Source: Micavibrio sp.
GTDB lineage: Bacteria > Pseudomonadota > Alphaproteobacteria > Micavibrionales > Micavibrionaceae
Reading direction: 5' to 3'
NCBI GenBank assembly: GCA_002695035.1
Contig: NZNU01000039.1
Span: forward strand, 1 to 64,000
Length of the DNA: 64,000 bases
The notes beneath the pieces were generated by a model, which worked only from the letters and a program-made list of their open reading frames with translations, was not told the origin of the DNA and did no database searches. Position numbers and translations under genes: made by a program. The first letter of the stretch is position 1. The number at the start of each line of letters is the position of its first letter. Below are positions 54,785-63,545 of this stretch, piece by piece.

Positions 54785-57239
54785 CCATTCCGGCTTCTGC
54801 CAAAAGGTCATGTTCCAAATCTTCGAGCATATAATCTCCGGAATCCTCGCGGCTAATGCTTTCACCGAAGGCCTGCAATACAAGTGGTACAGCCAGAGGT
54901 GAAATTTTATCCAGTTCCCTATAAGATATTTTTCCCTCAATACGTCTTAACATTGCACTCAGGCGGTGCAGATCAATCAGGCCGCCCGCTGCGTCATGGT
55001 AAGCTGCCTGTAGCAAAATATGGTCAGGTTCGTATTTGCGTAAAACATCATAGATAAGGTCAGAGCTAAAGGTCACTTGTTTTCGTGTTTTTTCCTGTCC
55101 TGGATGGCGCCGCTCTATTAATCCTGCAATGACGGCTGCTGTCCTGAAATTGCGTTTCATTAGTGGTGTTTCTGCCATCCATTCTTCCAAATCATCGGAC
55201 AGTATGTCTTGTGAAAATAAATCTTCTATATTTTTGGGCGGTTTAAGTGACCATACGGCCAGAGCGTAATCACTTGCTATAAAGCCCAATGGCCTAAAAC
55301 CTTTGCGCTGCATACGGCGCATGAGAAGAAAGCCCAGTGTCTGGTGTGCGTTCCAGCCCTCGAAGGGATAGGCAACAAGATAAAACTTACCGTTACGGGA
55401 AAAGCTTTCGACAATCAGATTGTCTCTATCGGGTAGGTCGGAGCGCTCTTTCTGGTGTTTTAACCAGTATTTCACAGGCTCGGGCAGCGCCTCCCACTCT
55501 TCTTCCGTCCCTAATATGCCGCGCACCGTATCTGCAAGATGGGATGATAAAGGCATGCGTCCGCCAGCATATGAAGGGATAGAGGGCGTGCCGTCCTTCG
55601 TTTTCGAGACTTGAACATTCATATCTTTTAACCCCTCGAAACGCAAAACCTGCCCGCCGAAGTAAAATGTGTCACCGGGGGAGAGTTTGTTTATGAACCA
55701 TTCTTCGATAGTGCCTAATGTTTTATGACGTAATTTGACCTTCAGGGCGGGGGCTTCCACAATTGTTCCTATATTCATCCTGTATTTGCGGATAAAATTT
55801 TTATCTGAAAGCTGGTAAAGTCCAGCTTTGTTTATTTTAAGGCGTGCAAACCGCTCATAGGTACGAAGGGCATAGCCGCCATTCATGACAAAACCTAATG
55901 TTTTTTCAAAATCTTCCCATTCAAGATTGCGGTAGGCCCAAACCTGTATGATTTCTTCATAAAAGTCCTTTGCCTCAAAAGGGCCTGAGCAGGCGCGTGC
56001 AAAAATATGCTGTGCCAGAACATCAAGCCCCCCATCGCGCGGTTCTACCCCGTCATAATAATCTCTTGATATTGCGGCTTTTGCGGCCAGGCATTCCAGA
56101 TATTCAAACCGTGAGGCAGGCACTAATATGGCGCGGGACGGCTCATTTAGGCGGTGGTTGGATCGTCCGATACGTTGCAAAAGGCGCGATACACCTTTCG
56201 GTGCGCCGATTTGCATGACAAGGTCCACATCTGCCCAGTCCAACCCCAGATCAAGAGAAGAGGTCGCCACCACACAGTCCAGCTCACCGCGGGCCATTTT
56301 CTCCTCGACTTTGCGTCGGATTTCGCGATCCAGTGAGCCATGATGCATGGCAATGCGCAGATTCTTTTCGTTAATTTTCCAAAGTTCCTGAAAAATAAGC
56401 TCGGCTTGCGCGCGTGTATTTACAAAAACAACGCTCATATCCGCGTCGCTGACAGCGTCATAAATTTCTGGTATGGCATAGGTTGCCATATGCCCGGACC
56501 ATGGCATACGGTTTTTACTGGTCAGGATTTCTATTTTCGGCTTTACGCTTTGTGCAAGCTCCACCCTTGCGCCTTTACCGGGACGGGATAGCCAGTCTTG
56601 CGCATTTATCGGGTCAGCAACTGTCGCGGACAATCCAATGCGCTGTGCCTTTGGCGCAAGTGTCGCTAAACGCGACAAATTAAGGGACAAAAGATCACCG
56701 CGTTTGGAGTGCATAAGCGCATGCATTTCATCTATGATGATATAACGTAGATGCGCAAAATATTCAGGCGCCTCCTCGTAAGAAAGCAGCAGGGCAAGGC
56801 TCTCTGGTGTTGTCATCAACATGTGCGGAGGCTTGTTTTTTTGGCGCTGCCTCTTTGATGCTGGCGTGTCGCCTGTGCGTGTTTCAAAGGTGACCGGCAG
56901 GTTTAAGTCCTCAATGGGTTTTCCGACATTGCGATGTACGTCAACGGCCAATGCCTTCAAGGGAGATATGTAAAGCGTATGCAGCTTATGTTCCGGTGGC
57001 AGGCTTTCAAGTATATCGACAAAGCTTGGCAGAAAACCTGCAAGTGTTTTTCCTCCGCCTGTAGGGGCAATTAAAACAACGTCACGCCCCGCTTGGGCAT
57101 CTTTCAAAACATCAAGCTGGTGCGGATGCCAAGACCAGCCCCTCTTCTCAATCCAGCCGGACAGGGGGTGACTTTCCAGATTTTTTGGAAGTGCGGGCTG
57201 ATCCGCCCTATCTTTATACTCATGAACTTGCTTCGACAT
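54771..57239 (-). CDS. ligase-associated DNA repair helicase (Lhr-core type)
   Basis: 822 residues. Helicase motifs: I LIAPTGGGKTLAGF (61-65 GGGKT), II IIIDEMHALMHSKRG, III RIGLSATVADP. Domain 2 has VFVNTRAQAELIFQEL, ATSSLDLGLDWADVDLVMQIG and RLLQRIGRSNHRL. The Lhr WH and core C-terminal domain continue to the end. 3'-to-5' DNA translocase of the four-gene repair cluster. Its start (57239) overlaps the divergent exonuclease start (57222) by 18 bp. Confidence 0.93.
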   Translation of the reverse strand: MSKQVHEYKDRADQPALPKNLESHPLSGWIEKRGWSWHPHQLDVLKDAQAGRDVVLIAPTGGGKTLAGFLPSFVDILESLPPEHKLHTLYISPLKALAVDVHRNVGKPIEDLNLPVTFETRTGDTPASKRQRQKNKPPHMLMTTPESLALLLSYEEAPEYFAHLRYIIIDEMHALMHSKRGDLLSLNLSRLATLAPKAQRIGLSATVADPINAQDWLSRPGKGARVELAQSVKPKIEILTSKNRMPWSGHMATYAIPEIYDAVSDADMSVVFVNTRAQAELIFQELWKINEKNLRIAMHHGSLDREIRRKVEEKMARGELDCVVATSSLDLGLDWADVDLVMQIGAPKGVSRLLQRIGRSNHRLNEPSRAILVPASRFEYLECLAAKAAISRDYYDGVEPRDGGLDVLAQHIFARACSGPFEAKDFYEEIIQVWAYRNLEWEDFEKTLGFVMNGGYALRTYERFARLKINKAGLYQLSDKNFIRKYRMNIGTIVEAPALKVKLRHKTLGTIEEWFINKLSPGDTFYFGGQVLRFEGLKDMNVQVSKTKDGTPSIPSYAGGRMPLSSHLADTVRGILGTEEEWEALPEPVKYWLKHQKERSDLPDRDNLIVESFSRNGKFYLVAYPFEGWNAHQTLGFLLMRRMQRKGFRPLGFIASDYALAVWSLKPPKNIEDLFSQDILSDDLEEWMAETPLMKRNFRTAAVIAGLIERRHPGQEKTRKQVTFSSDLIYDVLRKYEPDHILLQAAYHDAAGGLIDLHRLSAMLRRIEGKISYRELDKISPLAVPLVLQAFGESISREDSGDYMLEDLEHDLLAEAGMDDNE

Positions 57240-58208
57240 GATCTTTATATAGAGCCAATTGATGCGTTTATCGACCCTATGAAACCCTCAAGGCTCGCAA
57301 TTATTACGCATGGCCATGCTGACCATGCACGGCCTGGCCATGACCATGTAATCGCAACGCCTGATACAATAGAAATTATCAAACGCCGCTATGGTGAAAA
57401 TTGTGCCAAAACATTTGAAGCTCTGGAGTATGGGGTTGAAAAGAAAATAAAGGATGTAACCATCTCTCTCCATCCGGCAGGCCACGTGCTCGGCAGTGCG
57501 CAAGTCCTTCTGCAGTATCAGGGGTATCGCGCTGTCATGACGGGGGATTACAAGGCTCGGCCTGATTCAACTTGCGCCCCTTTTGAAGTTGTTCCATGCG
57601 ATTTATTTGTAACCGAGGCTACATTCGGCCTTCCTGTCTTTCAGCATCCCGATTCTGCCGATGAGATCAAAAAACTGCTTAAAGCCCGGGAAGAGCAGCC
57701 AGAGCGTGCTTTTTTAATCGGTGCATACGCGCTAGGCAAAGCGCAACGCGTCATCAAACTTATACGCGAAGAAGGCTATGACCGCCCAATATATATTCAT
57801 GGCGCCCTTAAAAAGCTATGCGAATTTTATCAGGAGCGCGGCATTAATTTAGGGGAATTGCGCTCCCCGACTGGTTTAAAAAAAGACGATTTCCACGGGG
57901 AAATAGTGGTCGGGCCGCCATCTGCGCTTAAAGATCAATGGTCACGGCGCTTTCCTGACCCTGTAGTGGCGTATGCATCAGGCTGGATGACTATAAAACA
58001 GCGCGCGCGCCAAAGTGGTGTGGAATTGCCACTTGTTATTTCCGATCACGCCGACTGGAATGAGCTTACTGAGACTATAAAGGCAACCGGAGCGTCAAAA
58101 ATATGGGTTACTCATGGCCGAGAAGATGCGCTTGTCCATTATTGTCGCAGCATCGGGCTGGAAGCAGAGCCTCTTTATCTGCAGGGCCGCGACGATGAGG
58201 AGGACTAA
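57222..58208 (+). CDS. ligase-associated DNA repair exonuclease (metallo-beta-lactamase fold)
   Basis: 328 residues from ATG 57222. The longer frame from 57093 lies antisense inside the helicase gene and is rejected. The usual N terminus is DLYIEPIDAFIDP, followed by ITHGHADHARPGH (H30, H32, D34, H35) and LHPAGHVLGSAQV; MTGDYKARPDSTCAPFEVVP, EATFGLPVFQHP and SDHADWNEL complete the beta-CASP-like exonuclease. Cotranscribed with the ligase 6 bp downstream. Confidence 0.9.
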   Translation: MNLLRHDLYIEPIDAFIDPMKPSRLAIITHGHADHARPGHDHVIATPDTIEIIKRRYGENCAKTFEALEYGVEKKIKDVTISLHPAGHVLGSAQVLLQYQGYRAVMTGDYKARPDSTCAPFEVVPCDLFVTEATFGLPVFQHPDSADEIKKLLKAREEQPERAFLIGAYALGKAQRVIKLIREEGYDRPIYIHGALKKLCEFYQERGINLGELRSPTGLKKDDFHGEIVVGPPSALKDQWSRRFPDPVVAYASGWMTIKQRARQSGVELPLVISDHADWNELTETIKATGASKIWVTHGREDALVHYCRSIGLEAEPLYLQGRDDEED

Positions 58209-58214
58209 ACCATC

Positions 58215-59798
58215 ATGAAAGCCTTTGCCGAGTTGCTGGAGCAACTGATCCTAACATCCTCCCGCAATAAAAAAGTGGATTACCTGGCACAATATTTTGC
58301 CAAGACACCGGATCCTGACAGGGGTCTGGCACTGGCGGCAATAACACGCGATTTGTCATTGCGCCATGTTAAATCCTCCTTAGTAAAACAAAATGTGCTT
58401 GAGCGCGTGGACCCCAAGCTTTTCGCCCTGTCATATGATTATGTCGGTGATCTGGGTGAAACGGTTGCTCTTATTTGGCCGGAAACAGTAAGCGGTGAAT
58501 TGCCATCCGTAAAAGATTTTATCGCGTTTCTGGAAGATACGCCCAAGGCTGAATTGCCTGCCCTTTTTTCTGACCTTATGGATCTGGCTACACCCAATGA
58601 GCGCTGGGCCATGATTAAGATGATTACCGGAGGCTTGAGAGTAGGGGTTTCAGCCCGCCTTGCAAAAACAGCCCTTGCAAAATATGGCAATGTGGAATTA
58701 CAGGAGATTGAGGAAATCTGGCATGGGCTAACCATTCCTTATCTTAAACTATTTGCCTGGCTTGACGGTAAAACAGATAAGCCCCAAATAAAGCATACCG
58801 AGACCTTTCATCCTCTTATGCTGTCTAATCCCGTAGATGAAATCAAGGATTTTGAAAAGCTGAGTGAGGCAGATTTTGCAGCTGAATGGAAATGGGACGG
58901 TATCCGCGTACAGCTGGTTTTTAACGAGGACACACAGCGTATGTTTTCACGTACAGGTGACGACATATCACACACATTTCCCGACCTGACTGAGAGCCTG
59001 AATGGGGCGGCCGTTTTGGATGGCGAGCTGTTGGTCGGTAAGGATATGGAGCCTCTCCCCTTTAATAACCTGCAGCAACGCCTTAACCGCAAAACCATTG
59101 TAAAAAAACACCTTAAAGATTACCCCGCTTTCGTGCGTGTTTATGACATCCTGTTTGATGGTGAAGAGGATTTACGTACCCTTCCCTGGCAGGAGCGGCG
59201 AGCAAGACTTGAGAGCTGGATGGAATCTCACGATAACAAACGGCTATCCTTGTCTGAGCTTATCCCTTTCAAAAGCTGGGAGGAGCTTAAAAAAATCCGC
59301 GAAAAAGGCGCTGAGGAGCAAGGACATGAAGGCATCATGTTGAAGCGCAAAACCTCGGTTTACGAGCCGGGCCGCCCAAAAGGCCCTTGGTATAAATGGA
59401 AGCGCGATGCACGGCTGGTTGATGCAGTTCTCATGTACGCGCAGCGTGGACACGGTAAACGCTCCTCCTTTTACTCTGACTACACATTCGGGGTATGGAA
59501 AGGAAACGAGATCGTGCCAATCGGCAAGGCCTATTTCGGATTTACGGATCAGGAGCTTAAACAACTCGATAAATGGGTGCGTGCCAATACAATCCAGAGG
59601 TTCGGTCCTGTGCGCGAAGTCAAAAAAGAGCTGGTATTTGAGGTTGCTTTCGATAGCGCACATGTCAGCCCACGTCACAAATCAGGCATTGCCTTACGTT
59701 TCCCCCGCATCAACCGTATCCGTTGGGATAAACCCGCGCAGGAAGCCGAAACCTTGGACGGTATGCAGTTTTTCGTAGAAGGCCAATCAGACTCATAA
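58215..59798 (+). CDS. ATP-dependent DNA ligase
   Basis: 527 residues. N-terminal DNA-binding domain (residues about 1-200), then the nucleotidyltransferase core with K226 in AEWKWDGIRVQ (AMP-accepting lysine). Further motifs are SRTGDDISHTFPDL, AVLDGELLVG, FVRVYDILF and EGIMLKRKTSVYEPG, then YKWKRDARLVDAVLM. An OB domain ends at residue about 520. It seals nicks with ATP and is part of the four-gene repair cluster. The NAD ligase LigA is not in the window. Confidence 0.95.
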   Translation: MKAFAELLEQLILTSSRNKKVDYLAQYFAKTPDPDRGLALAAITRDLSLRHVKSSLVKQNVLERVDPKLFALSYDYVGDLGETVALIWPETVSGELPSVKDFIAFLEDTPKAELPALFSDLMDLATPNERWAMIKMITGGLRVGVSARLAKTALAKYGNVELQEIEEIWHGLTIPYLKLFAWLDGKTDKPQIKHTETFHPLMLSNPVDEIKDFEKLSEADFAAEWKWDGIRVQLVFNEDTQRMFSRTGDDISHTFPDLTESLNGAAVLDGELLVGKDMEPLPFNNLQQRLNRKTIVKKHLKDYPAFVRVYDILFDGEEDLRTLPWQERRARLESWMESHDNKRLSLSELIPFKSWEELKKIREKGAEEQGHEGIMLKRKTSVYEPGRPKGPWYKWKRDARLVDAVLMYAQRGHGKRSSFYSDYTFGVWKGNEIVPIGKAYFGFTDQELKQLDKWVRANTIQRFGPVREVKKELVFEVAFDSAHVSPRHKSGIALRFPRINRIRWDKPAQEAETLDGMQFFVEGQSDS

Positions 59799-59833
59799 AG
59801 AAAACCCCCTTGCGGCGTGAAATCCGAAGGAGG
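59797..59833 (-). terminator. possible terminator downstream of the minus-strand gene at 59948
   Basis: On the minus strand CCTCCTTCGG, an 8-nt loop, and CCGCAAGGGGG pair with one bulged C and one mismatch, followed by TTTTCTTT. It lies 115 bp after the stop of the 142-residue gene and just past the ligase stop. Confidence 0.5.
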
Positions 59834-59947
59834 CTCTCTAATAGAAGCGGATGAAGCTAAAACAACCGTTGAAGGCTGTCATTTTGCACCCGCTTCTGTG
59901 TTACAAACACATGGCACGGAAATTCGTTCCAAAAAAAACCGAAAATA

Positions 59948-60376
59948 TTAGCGCGAGACTTTTAGCGCCTGCTCAAAGACTTTATAGCTGTAATCATATT
60001 GGCAGGATGTGGCCTTTTTATCATATAAGGATACAGAATCATCACCGATATAATTATTGTCGGGCATATTATTTGCCTCATCCCAGCCGGCCTTCATAGG
60101 ACGTACTTCACCTGAATTCATGTCCCAGACGGTTTTCAAGGCCTCGCAATTTTTGCGATCAATGGTTGTCAGCTCCACCGAGCAATCGTCATGATTAATT
60201 GTGAGTTCGGCAGTGGTCCGGTTAAATTCAGCGCGCAAAGTCGTAAAAATGCCGCAATCTTCAATGGCCACAAAATATTTGGTATCGGGCAGCGTATCCG
60301 GATCTGTATTCAATATGGCAGAGGTAATCGATTTGGCGTGTTCGGGGAAAACCCGTCTTTCTTCGGCGTCTGACAT
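59948..60376 (-). CDS. hypothetical protein
   Basis: 142 residues, acidic, with four cysteines (EDCGIF, DDCSVE, KNCEAL, TSCQYDY) and no signal peptide or TM helix. No known family. It has a good promoter: TTGACA (60432-60427), 17-bp spacer, TATTTT (60409-60404), and an AAGGAG Shine-Dalgarno (60390-60385) 8 nt before the ATG. Probably monocistronic. Confidence 0.6.
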   Translation of the reverse strand: MSDAEERRVFPEHAKSITSAILNTDPDTLPDTKYFVAIEDCGIFTTLRAEFNRTTAELTINHDDCSVELTTIDRKNCEALKTVWDMNSGEVRPMKAGWDEANNMPDNNYIGDDSVSLYDKKATSCQYDYSYKVFEQALKVSR

Positions 60377-60403
60377 AAAATTTGCTCCTTAACTGAGCCC
60401 CCT

Positions 60404-60432
60404 AAAATAAACACATAAGCGCAATATGTCAA
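60404..60432 (-). promoter_or_regulatory. sigma-70-type promoter of the 142-residue gene
   Basis: Minus strand TTGACA, 17-bp spacer, TATTTT, about 28 bp upstream of the start codon. The -35 is a perfect consensus match. Confidence 0.65.
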
Positions 60433-60452
60433 TTAAAATATGGGGTATGCGC

Positions 60453-62336
60453 CTATTCCCCGGCAGTGGCTTTCATTTCCTCCAGTTCAAGCCAGCGCGT
60501 TTCCGCCTCATCCAGCCGGTTTTTCAAACGCCCTATTTTCTCCGACGCACGCATGAACCCATCGGCATCGCGGTTATAAAAGTCAGGGTCTTTTAAAAGC
60601 GTGGTCAGCTCGGTGATTTCGCTCTCAAGTGTTTTAATTTTCTTCGGCAACTGTTCCAGCTCATATTTATGTTTGTAGCTGAGCTTGGCAGGGGGCTCTT
60701 CCCCGCTATCTTCTGCTGCCTCTTCAACTTGTGTCGCTGCTTTTTTGGTTTTCGCCTTGGATTTGGAAGAGCCTTTTTCAGTGCCTTCCGAATTGTCTGC
60801 GTTGCCTGCTTTTTTCTTTTCCTGACGCTTTTTAAAGGCCACATAATCGGAATATCCGCCGATGATATGCTCGACCACGCCGTCACCTTCAAAAACAAGC
60901 AGCTGGCTGACCGTCTGGTCAAGAAAGTCACGGTCATGGGACACCACAATCAATGTGCCCTTATAGGCGGTCAGGATCTCCTCCAGCATATCAAGAGTGT
61001 CCATATCCAGATCATTGGTCGGCTCATCCAGTATCAGGAAGTTTTTCGGGTTGGCCAGAACCTTGGCCAGCATCAGGCGGTTTTTCTGCCCACCTGATAA
61101 TGTAGCAACCTTGTTGCGTGCATCGGACGGGTCAAACAGAAACTGTTTCAGATAGCCACAGACATGGCGTTCCTTACCCATAACATCGATGTAATCGCTT
61201 TCATCGGGGGAGAGGGTTTTCCAAAGAGAATGGTCGTCATTCAGTTCTTTCCGTTTCTGGTCGAAATATGAAAATTCGATATCTTTCTTTAATTTAACCG
61301 TTCCCTCATCCGGCTCCAGATCGCCGATCAGGGTTTTAAGGAAGGTCGTCTTTCCCGAGCCGTTTTTGCCTATAATTCCGATACGGTCACCGCGCTGGAT
61401 TTTCATCGACAGCTTATCCAGCAAAACCTTCTCACCATAGCCCTTGGACACGTTATAAAATTCGGCAATATTTTTAGATGTGTTTTCGGTTTCAATGTCG
61501 TCAATCTTGATTTTGGCCATAACACGGCGATAGGCAGAGGTATCCTTTTTCAGGGCATCGCGTTCTTTACGCATATTTTCCAGCCTCTGCTGGTTACGTT
61601 TGCGGCGCGCCTTGACCCCGCGGGACGCCCATTCGACCTCGATATCCAGTTTTTTCTGGCGGTTCTTCAGCTCGCGCTCCTCCTGCTCCAATAACATGGT
61701 TGACCATTCATCAAATTTGGCAAACCCGTCGGGTGAAACCTTGATTTCGCCACGGTCAAGCCAGAACACCTTATTGGTGATATTGGCCAGAAAGGTTTTG
61801 TCGTGAGAAATACAGACAAGCGTGCCGCGGCGGGAATTCAGAAAATTTTCCAGCCACTCAATCACGTCCAGATCAAGATGGTTGGTTGGCTCATCCAGCA
61901 GGAGAATATCAGGATCCTCAACCAGTGCGCGCGCCAGTTCGGTGCGGCGCATCTGTCCGCCCGATAAATGTGTGGTGAGGGCATCCGCCTCAAGATCAAG
62001 CGGCGTAATAACCATATCGACAAGGTAGGACAGCTCATCCGCATTTTGTGCGGTGATGCCTTCAAAAACATAATCGCGCACGGTTTGCCCCTTTTTAGGC
62101 TTTACATCCTGGCGCATCATGCCGATGGATGTGCCTGCCAGTTTCCAGCGTTCCCCCATATCAAGCGTCAGCTTGCCTGATATCATATTCATCATGGTGG
62201 ATTTGCCCGCGCCGTTTTTCCCGACAACGGCAATGCGGTCACCTTCATGAACATGGAAGGTGAGGTCCTCGAATAAAGGGGCTTTTCCGAAAGTAATCAG
62301 CGCGTCCTGCACGCTTAGAAGCAATTGTTCTGTCAT
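60453..62336 (-). CDS. ABC-F family ATPase (Uup-like)
   Basis: 627 residues, no TM. First ABC domain: Walker A GKNGAGKSTMMN, signature LSGGQMRRTELARAL, Walker B DILLLDEPTNHLDL. The linker is charged. The second ABC domain has GKNGSGKTTFLKTL, LSGGQKNRLMLAKVL and FLILDEPTNDLDMD. The C-terminal region (LPKKIKTLESEITELTTLL and beyond) is a coiled coil preceded by a Lys/Glu-rich stretch, as in Uup. ABC-F proteins act on ribosomes or replication structures. The start overlaps the preceding small gene (ATGA). Confidence 0.92.
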   Translation of the reverse strand: MTEQLLLSVQDALITFGKAPLFEDLTFHVHEGDRIAVVGKNGAGKSTMMNMISGKLTLDMGERWKLAGTSIGMMRQDVKPKKGQTVRDYVFEGITAQNADELSYLVDMVITPLDLEADALTTHLSGGQMRRTELARALVEDPDILLLDEPTNHLDLDVIEWLENFLNSRRGTLVCISHDKTFLANITNKVFWLDRGEIKVSPDGFAKFDEWSTMLLEQEERELKNRQKKLDIEVEWASRGVKARRKRNQQRLENMRKERDALKKDTSAYRRVMAKIKIDDIETENTSKNIAEFYNVSKGYGEKVLLDKLSMKIQRGDRIGIIGKNGSGKTTFLKTLIGDLEPDEGTVKLKKDIEFSYFDQKRKELNDDHSLWKTLSPDESDYIDVMGKERHVCGYLKQFLFDPSDARNKVATLSGGQKNRLMLAKVLANPKNFLILDEPTNDLDMDTLDMLEEILTAYKGTLIVVSHDRDFLDQTVSQLLVFEGDGVVEHIIGGYSDYVAFKKRQEKKKAGNADNSEGTEKGSSKSKAKTKKAATQVEEAAEDSGEEPPAKLSYKHKYELEQLPKKIKTLESEITELTTLLKDPDFYNRDADGFMRASEKIGRLKNRLDEAETRWLELEEMKATAGE

Positions 62337-62665
62337 AATAGGCGGTAAAATAGTGGATTTGGCGAAGAATGCAAAGGAAACTCGCTTAAAAGACGGGAGG
62401 CCTCACTTTTTTGCATATCAGCCTCAATCTTTCGCAACAGGCGGTGGTGGAGGGCGAGCATATGGGCGAGTTTCCGCATGACAACCGCGCGGCCCCCGTG
62501 TTTGAAGGCGTTTTGCGCGGCACGCGCCTTACCCGTCCGTGTTTTCGGCCCCGTAGATTTAAGCCACGGTTTTAAAGCCCTTAGACGTTCGGCCTGTTTA
62601 CGGCGACGCTCAGGCGGCCAGCCCCGTGATGTAACACCTGACTTAACCTTTGATTTAAAAGACAT
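62333..62665 (-). CDS. small conserved basic protein (STGPKT-AQNAFKHGG motif)
   Basis: 110 residues, very basic. RALKPWLKSTGPKTRTGKAR followed by AAQNAFKHGG matches a short motif that I recall as common in alphaproteobacterial small proteins of unknown function. The downstream helix is also basic, suggesting nucleic-acid binding. It overlaps the upstream 145-residue gene by 11 nt and the ABC-F gene by 4 nt, giving a three-gene coupled unit. Confidence 0.6.
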   Translation of the reverse strand: MSFKSKVKSGVTSRGWPPERRRKQAERLRALKPWLKSTGPKTRTGKARAAQNAFKHGGRAVVMRKLAHMLALHHRLLRKIEADMQKSEASRLLSEFPLHSSPNPLFYRLL

Positions 62666-63092
62666 TTTTGTTGTCCTTTAGTTCGTTTGTCAAAAGCGTT
62701 AAAAATTTGCGCCGCTCCACCGCTGACAGGGTATTAACGGTATGGCGGCATTCGCGCTGGCTGCGTAAGGCAAGGGTCAGCATGTCCTGATTGACATAGC
62801 CTTTATGTATATCGGTGGAGGATAAGGTGGCGGTACTTTTACCAAGCAGGCGATGGAAAAGCGCGTCCAGAGCAAGTGCCTGTTTCTTCAAAAGGTAGGA
62901 TTGGTCGCCGCCTGTCTTTAAGGCACCCGCCAGTTGCGCCGTGACCGCATCAATCGTGCTGTCATCCCCATCCGAAAAAGGCGCGGTCAGTGTATGCATT
63001 AGTTGTGCGGACGGGTCGGCAGGTGGCGGATGTTCAGATGTTAGTAAGAGTGAGTTTGATATTGTGTGGGGTATGTGCGTTAAATCAGTCAT
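62655..63092 (-). CDS. hypothetical protein
   Basis: 145 residues. The N-terminal half is Thr/Ser/Pro-rich and probably disordered. The C-terminal half is helical (SYLLKKQALALDALFHRLLG, DMLTLALRSQRECRHTVNTL) and ends in a Lys/Asn tail. No family recognised. First gene of a unit with the 110-residue protein and the ABC-F gene. The region upstream holds no obvious strong promoter. Confidence 0.55.
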   Translation of the reverse strand: MTDLTHIPHTISNSLLLTSEHPPPADPSAQLMHTLTAPFSDGDDSTIDAVTAQLAGALKTGGDQSYLLKKQALALDALFHRLLGKSTATLSSTDIHKGYVNQDMLTLALRSQRECRHTVNTLSAVERRKFLTLLTNELKDNKNVF

Positions 63093-63332
63093 ATCTCACA
63101 ATAGGATACTATTCCTATTAAGGCAAGTTTTTAAATAAGCTGCCTCGGATGCGCTTAATATGACGGCGGCAAAGGAGAAAAATTAATATCTATTATGAAA
63201 TAGGTTTGAGATAAAACATATCAGAGTAATAAAGGTGACAAGGAACGATTGACCGAAGAATCTTTTTATGATTCATTATAAAAGCGGCGGTTAAATCCCG
63301 TCATTTATAGAGCAAAAGGTGAGTAGGGGAAC
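63093..63332 (+). other. intergenic stretch, possible small RNA locus
   Basis: 240 bp with no ORF of size. It ends in a plus-strand terminator though no plus-strand gene precedes it. A weak promoter-like TTGACC lies at 63249-63254, with TATGAT at 63267 and TATAAA at 63277, but spacing is poor (12 and 22). A short transcript is possible but unproven. Confidence 0.3.
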
Positions 63333-63348
63333 CTACTTGCCTTTTTTT
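63317..63348 (+). terminator. rho-independent terminator reading on the plus strand
   Basis: Stem AGGTGAGTAGG/CCTACTTGCCT, loop GGAA, then a run of seven T beginning with the last stem base. Two stem pairs are G-U wobbles that pair only in the plus-strand RNA; on the minus strand they are A-C mismatches. The stop codon of the minus-strand 40-residue gene lies inside the hairpin. Confidence 0.7.
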
Positions 63349-63455
63349 GATGGCGTTTTTATCGTCTCAACAACGTGTGTATTTTTGCACCGTTGAGCCT
63401 TTTTTACAGTTGTAAACTGTCCAGTTTTAGCACTTCTGCCAATTTTTCTAGCCAT
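63333..63455 (-). CDS. 40-residue basic conserved small protein
   Basis: MARKIGRSAKTGQFTTVKKA followed by QRCKNTHVVETIKTPSKKGK. The start at 63455 is chosen because a perfect Shine-Dalgarno AAAGGAGGTGG lies 7-8 nt upstream; an in-frame ATG at 63539 would add 28 residues without a ribosome-binding site. The GRSAKTGQF...VVETIK pattern resembles a small bacterial family of unknown function. A perfect -10 TATAAT is at 63603-63598 (minus strand) without a good -35. Confidence 0.65.
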   Translation of the reverse strand: MARKIGRSAKTGQFTTVKKAQRCKNTHVVETIKTPSKKGK

Positions 63456-63545
63456 AATTACCACCTCCTTTCTGTCGCTAGTTGCAACGGTAGGAATAGG
63501 TGCGGAATAACCGCCATGATTATTATTGTGCGATTCCATTACTCA

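Noticed and set aside
54785-54940. N-terminal extension of the metallophosphoesterase (281 residues)
   Set aside because: The added residues lie within the helicase coding region and are not phosphoesterase-like; ATG 54784 fits the family.
57093-57221. N-terminal extension of the MBL exonuclease
   Set aside because: Antisense to the helicase P-loop region, with no homology; the family N terminus DLYIEPIDAFIDP begins just after ATG 57222.
60433-60470. Terminator overlapping the ABC-F stop (GGGG/CCCC arms)
   Set aside because: The stem is only about four strong pairs with a long loop and a weak T tract, so it was not called.
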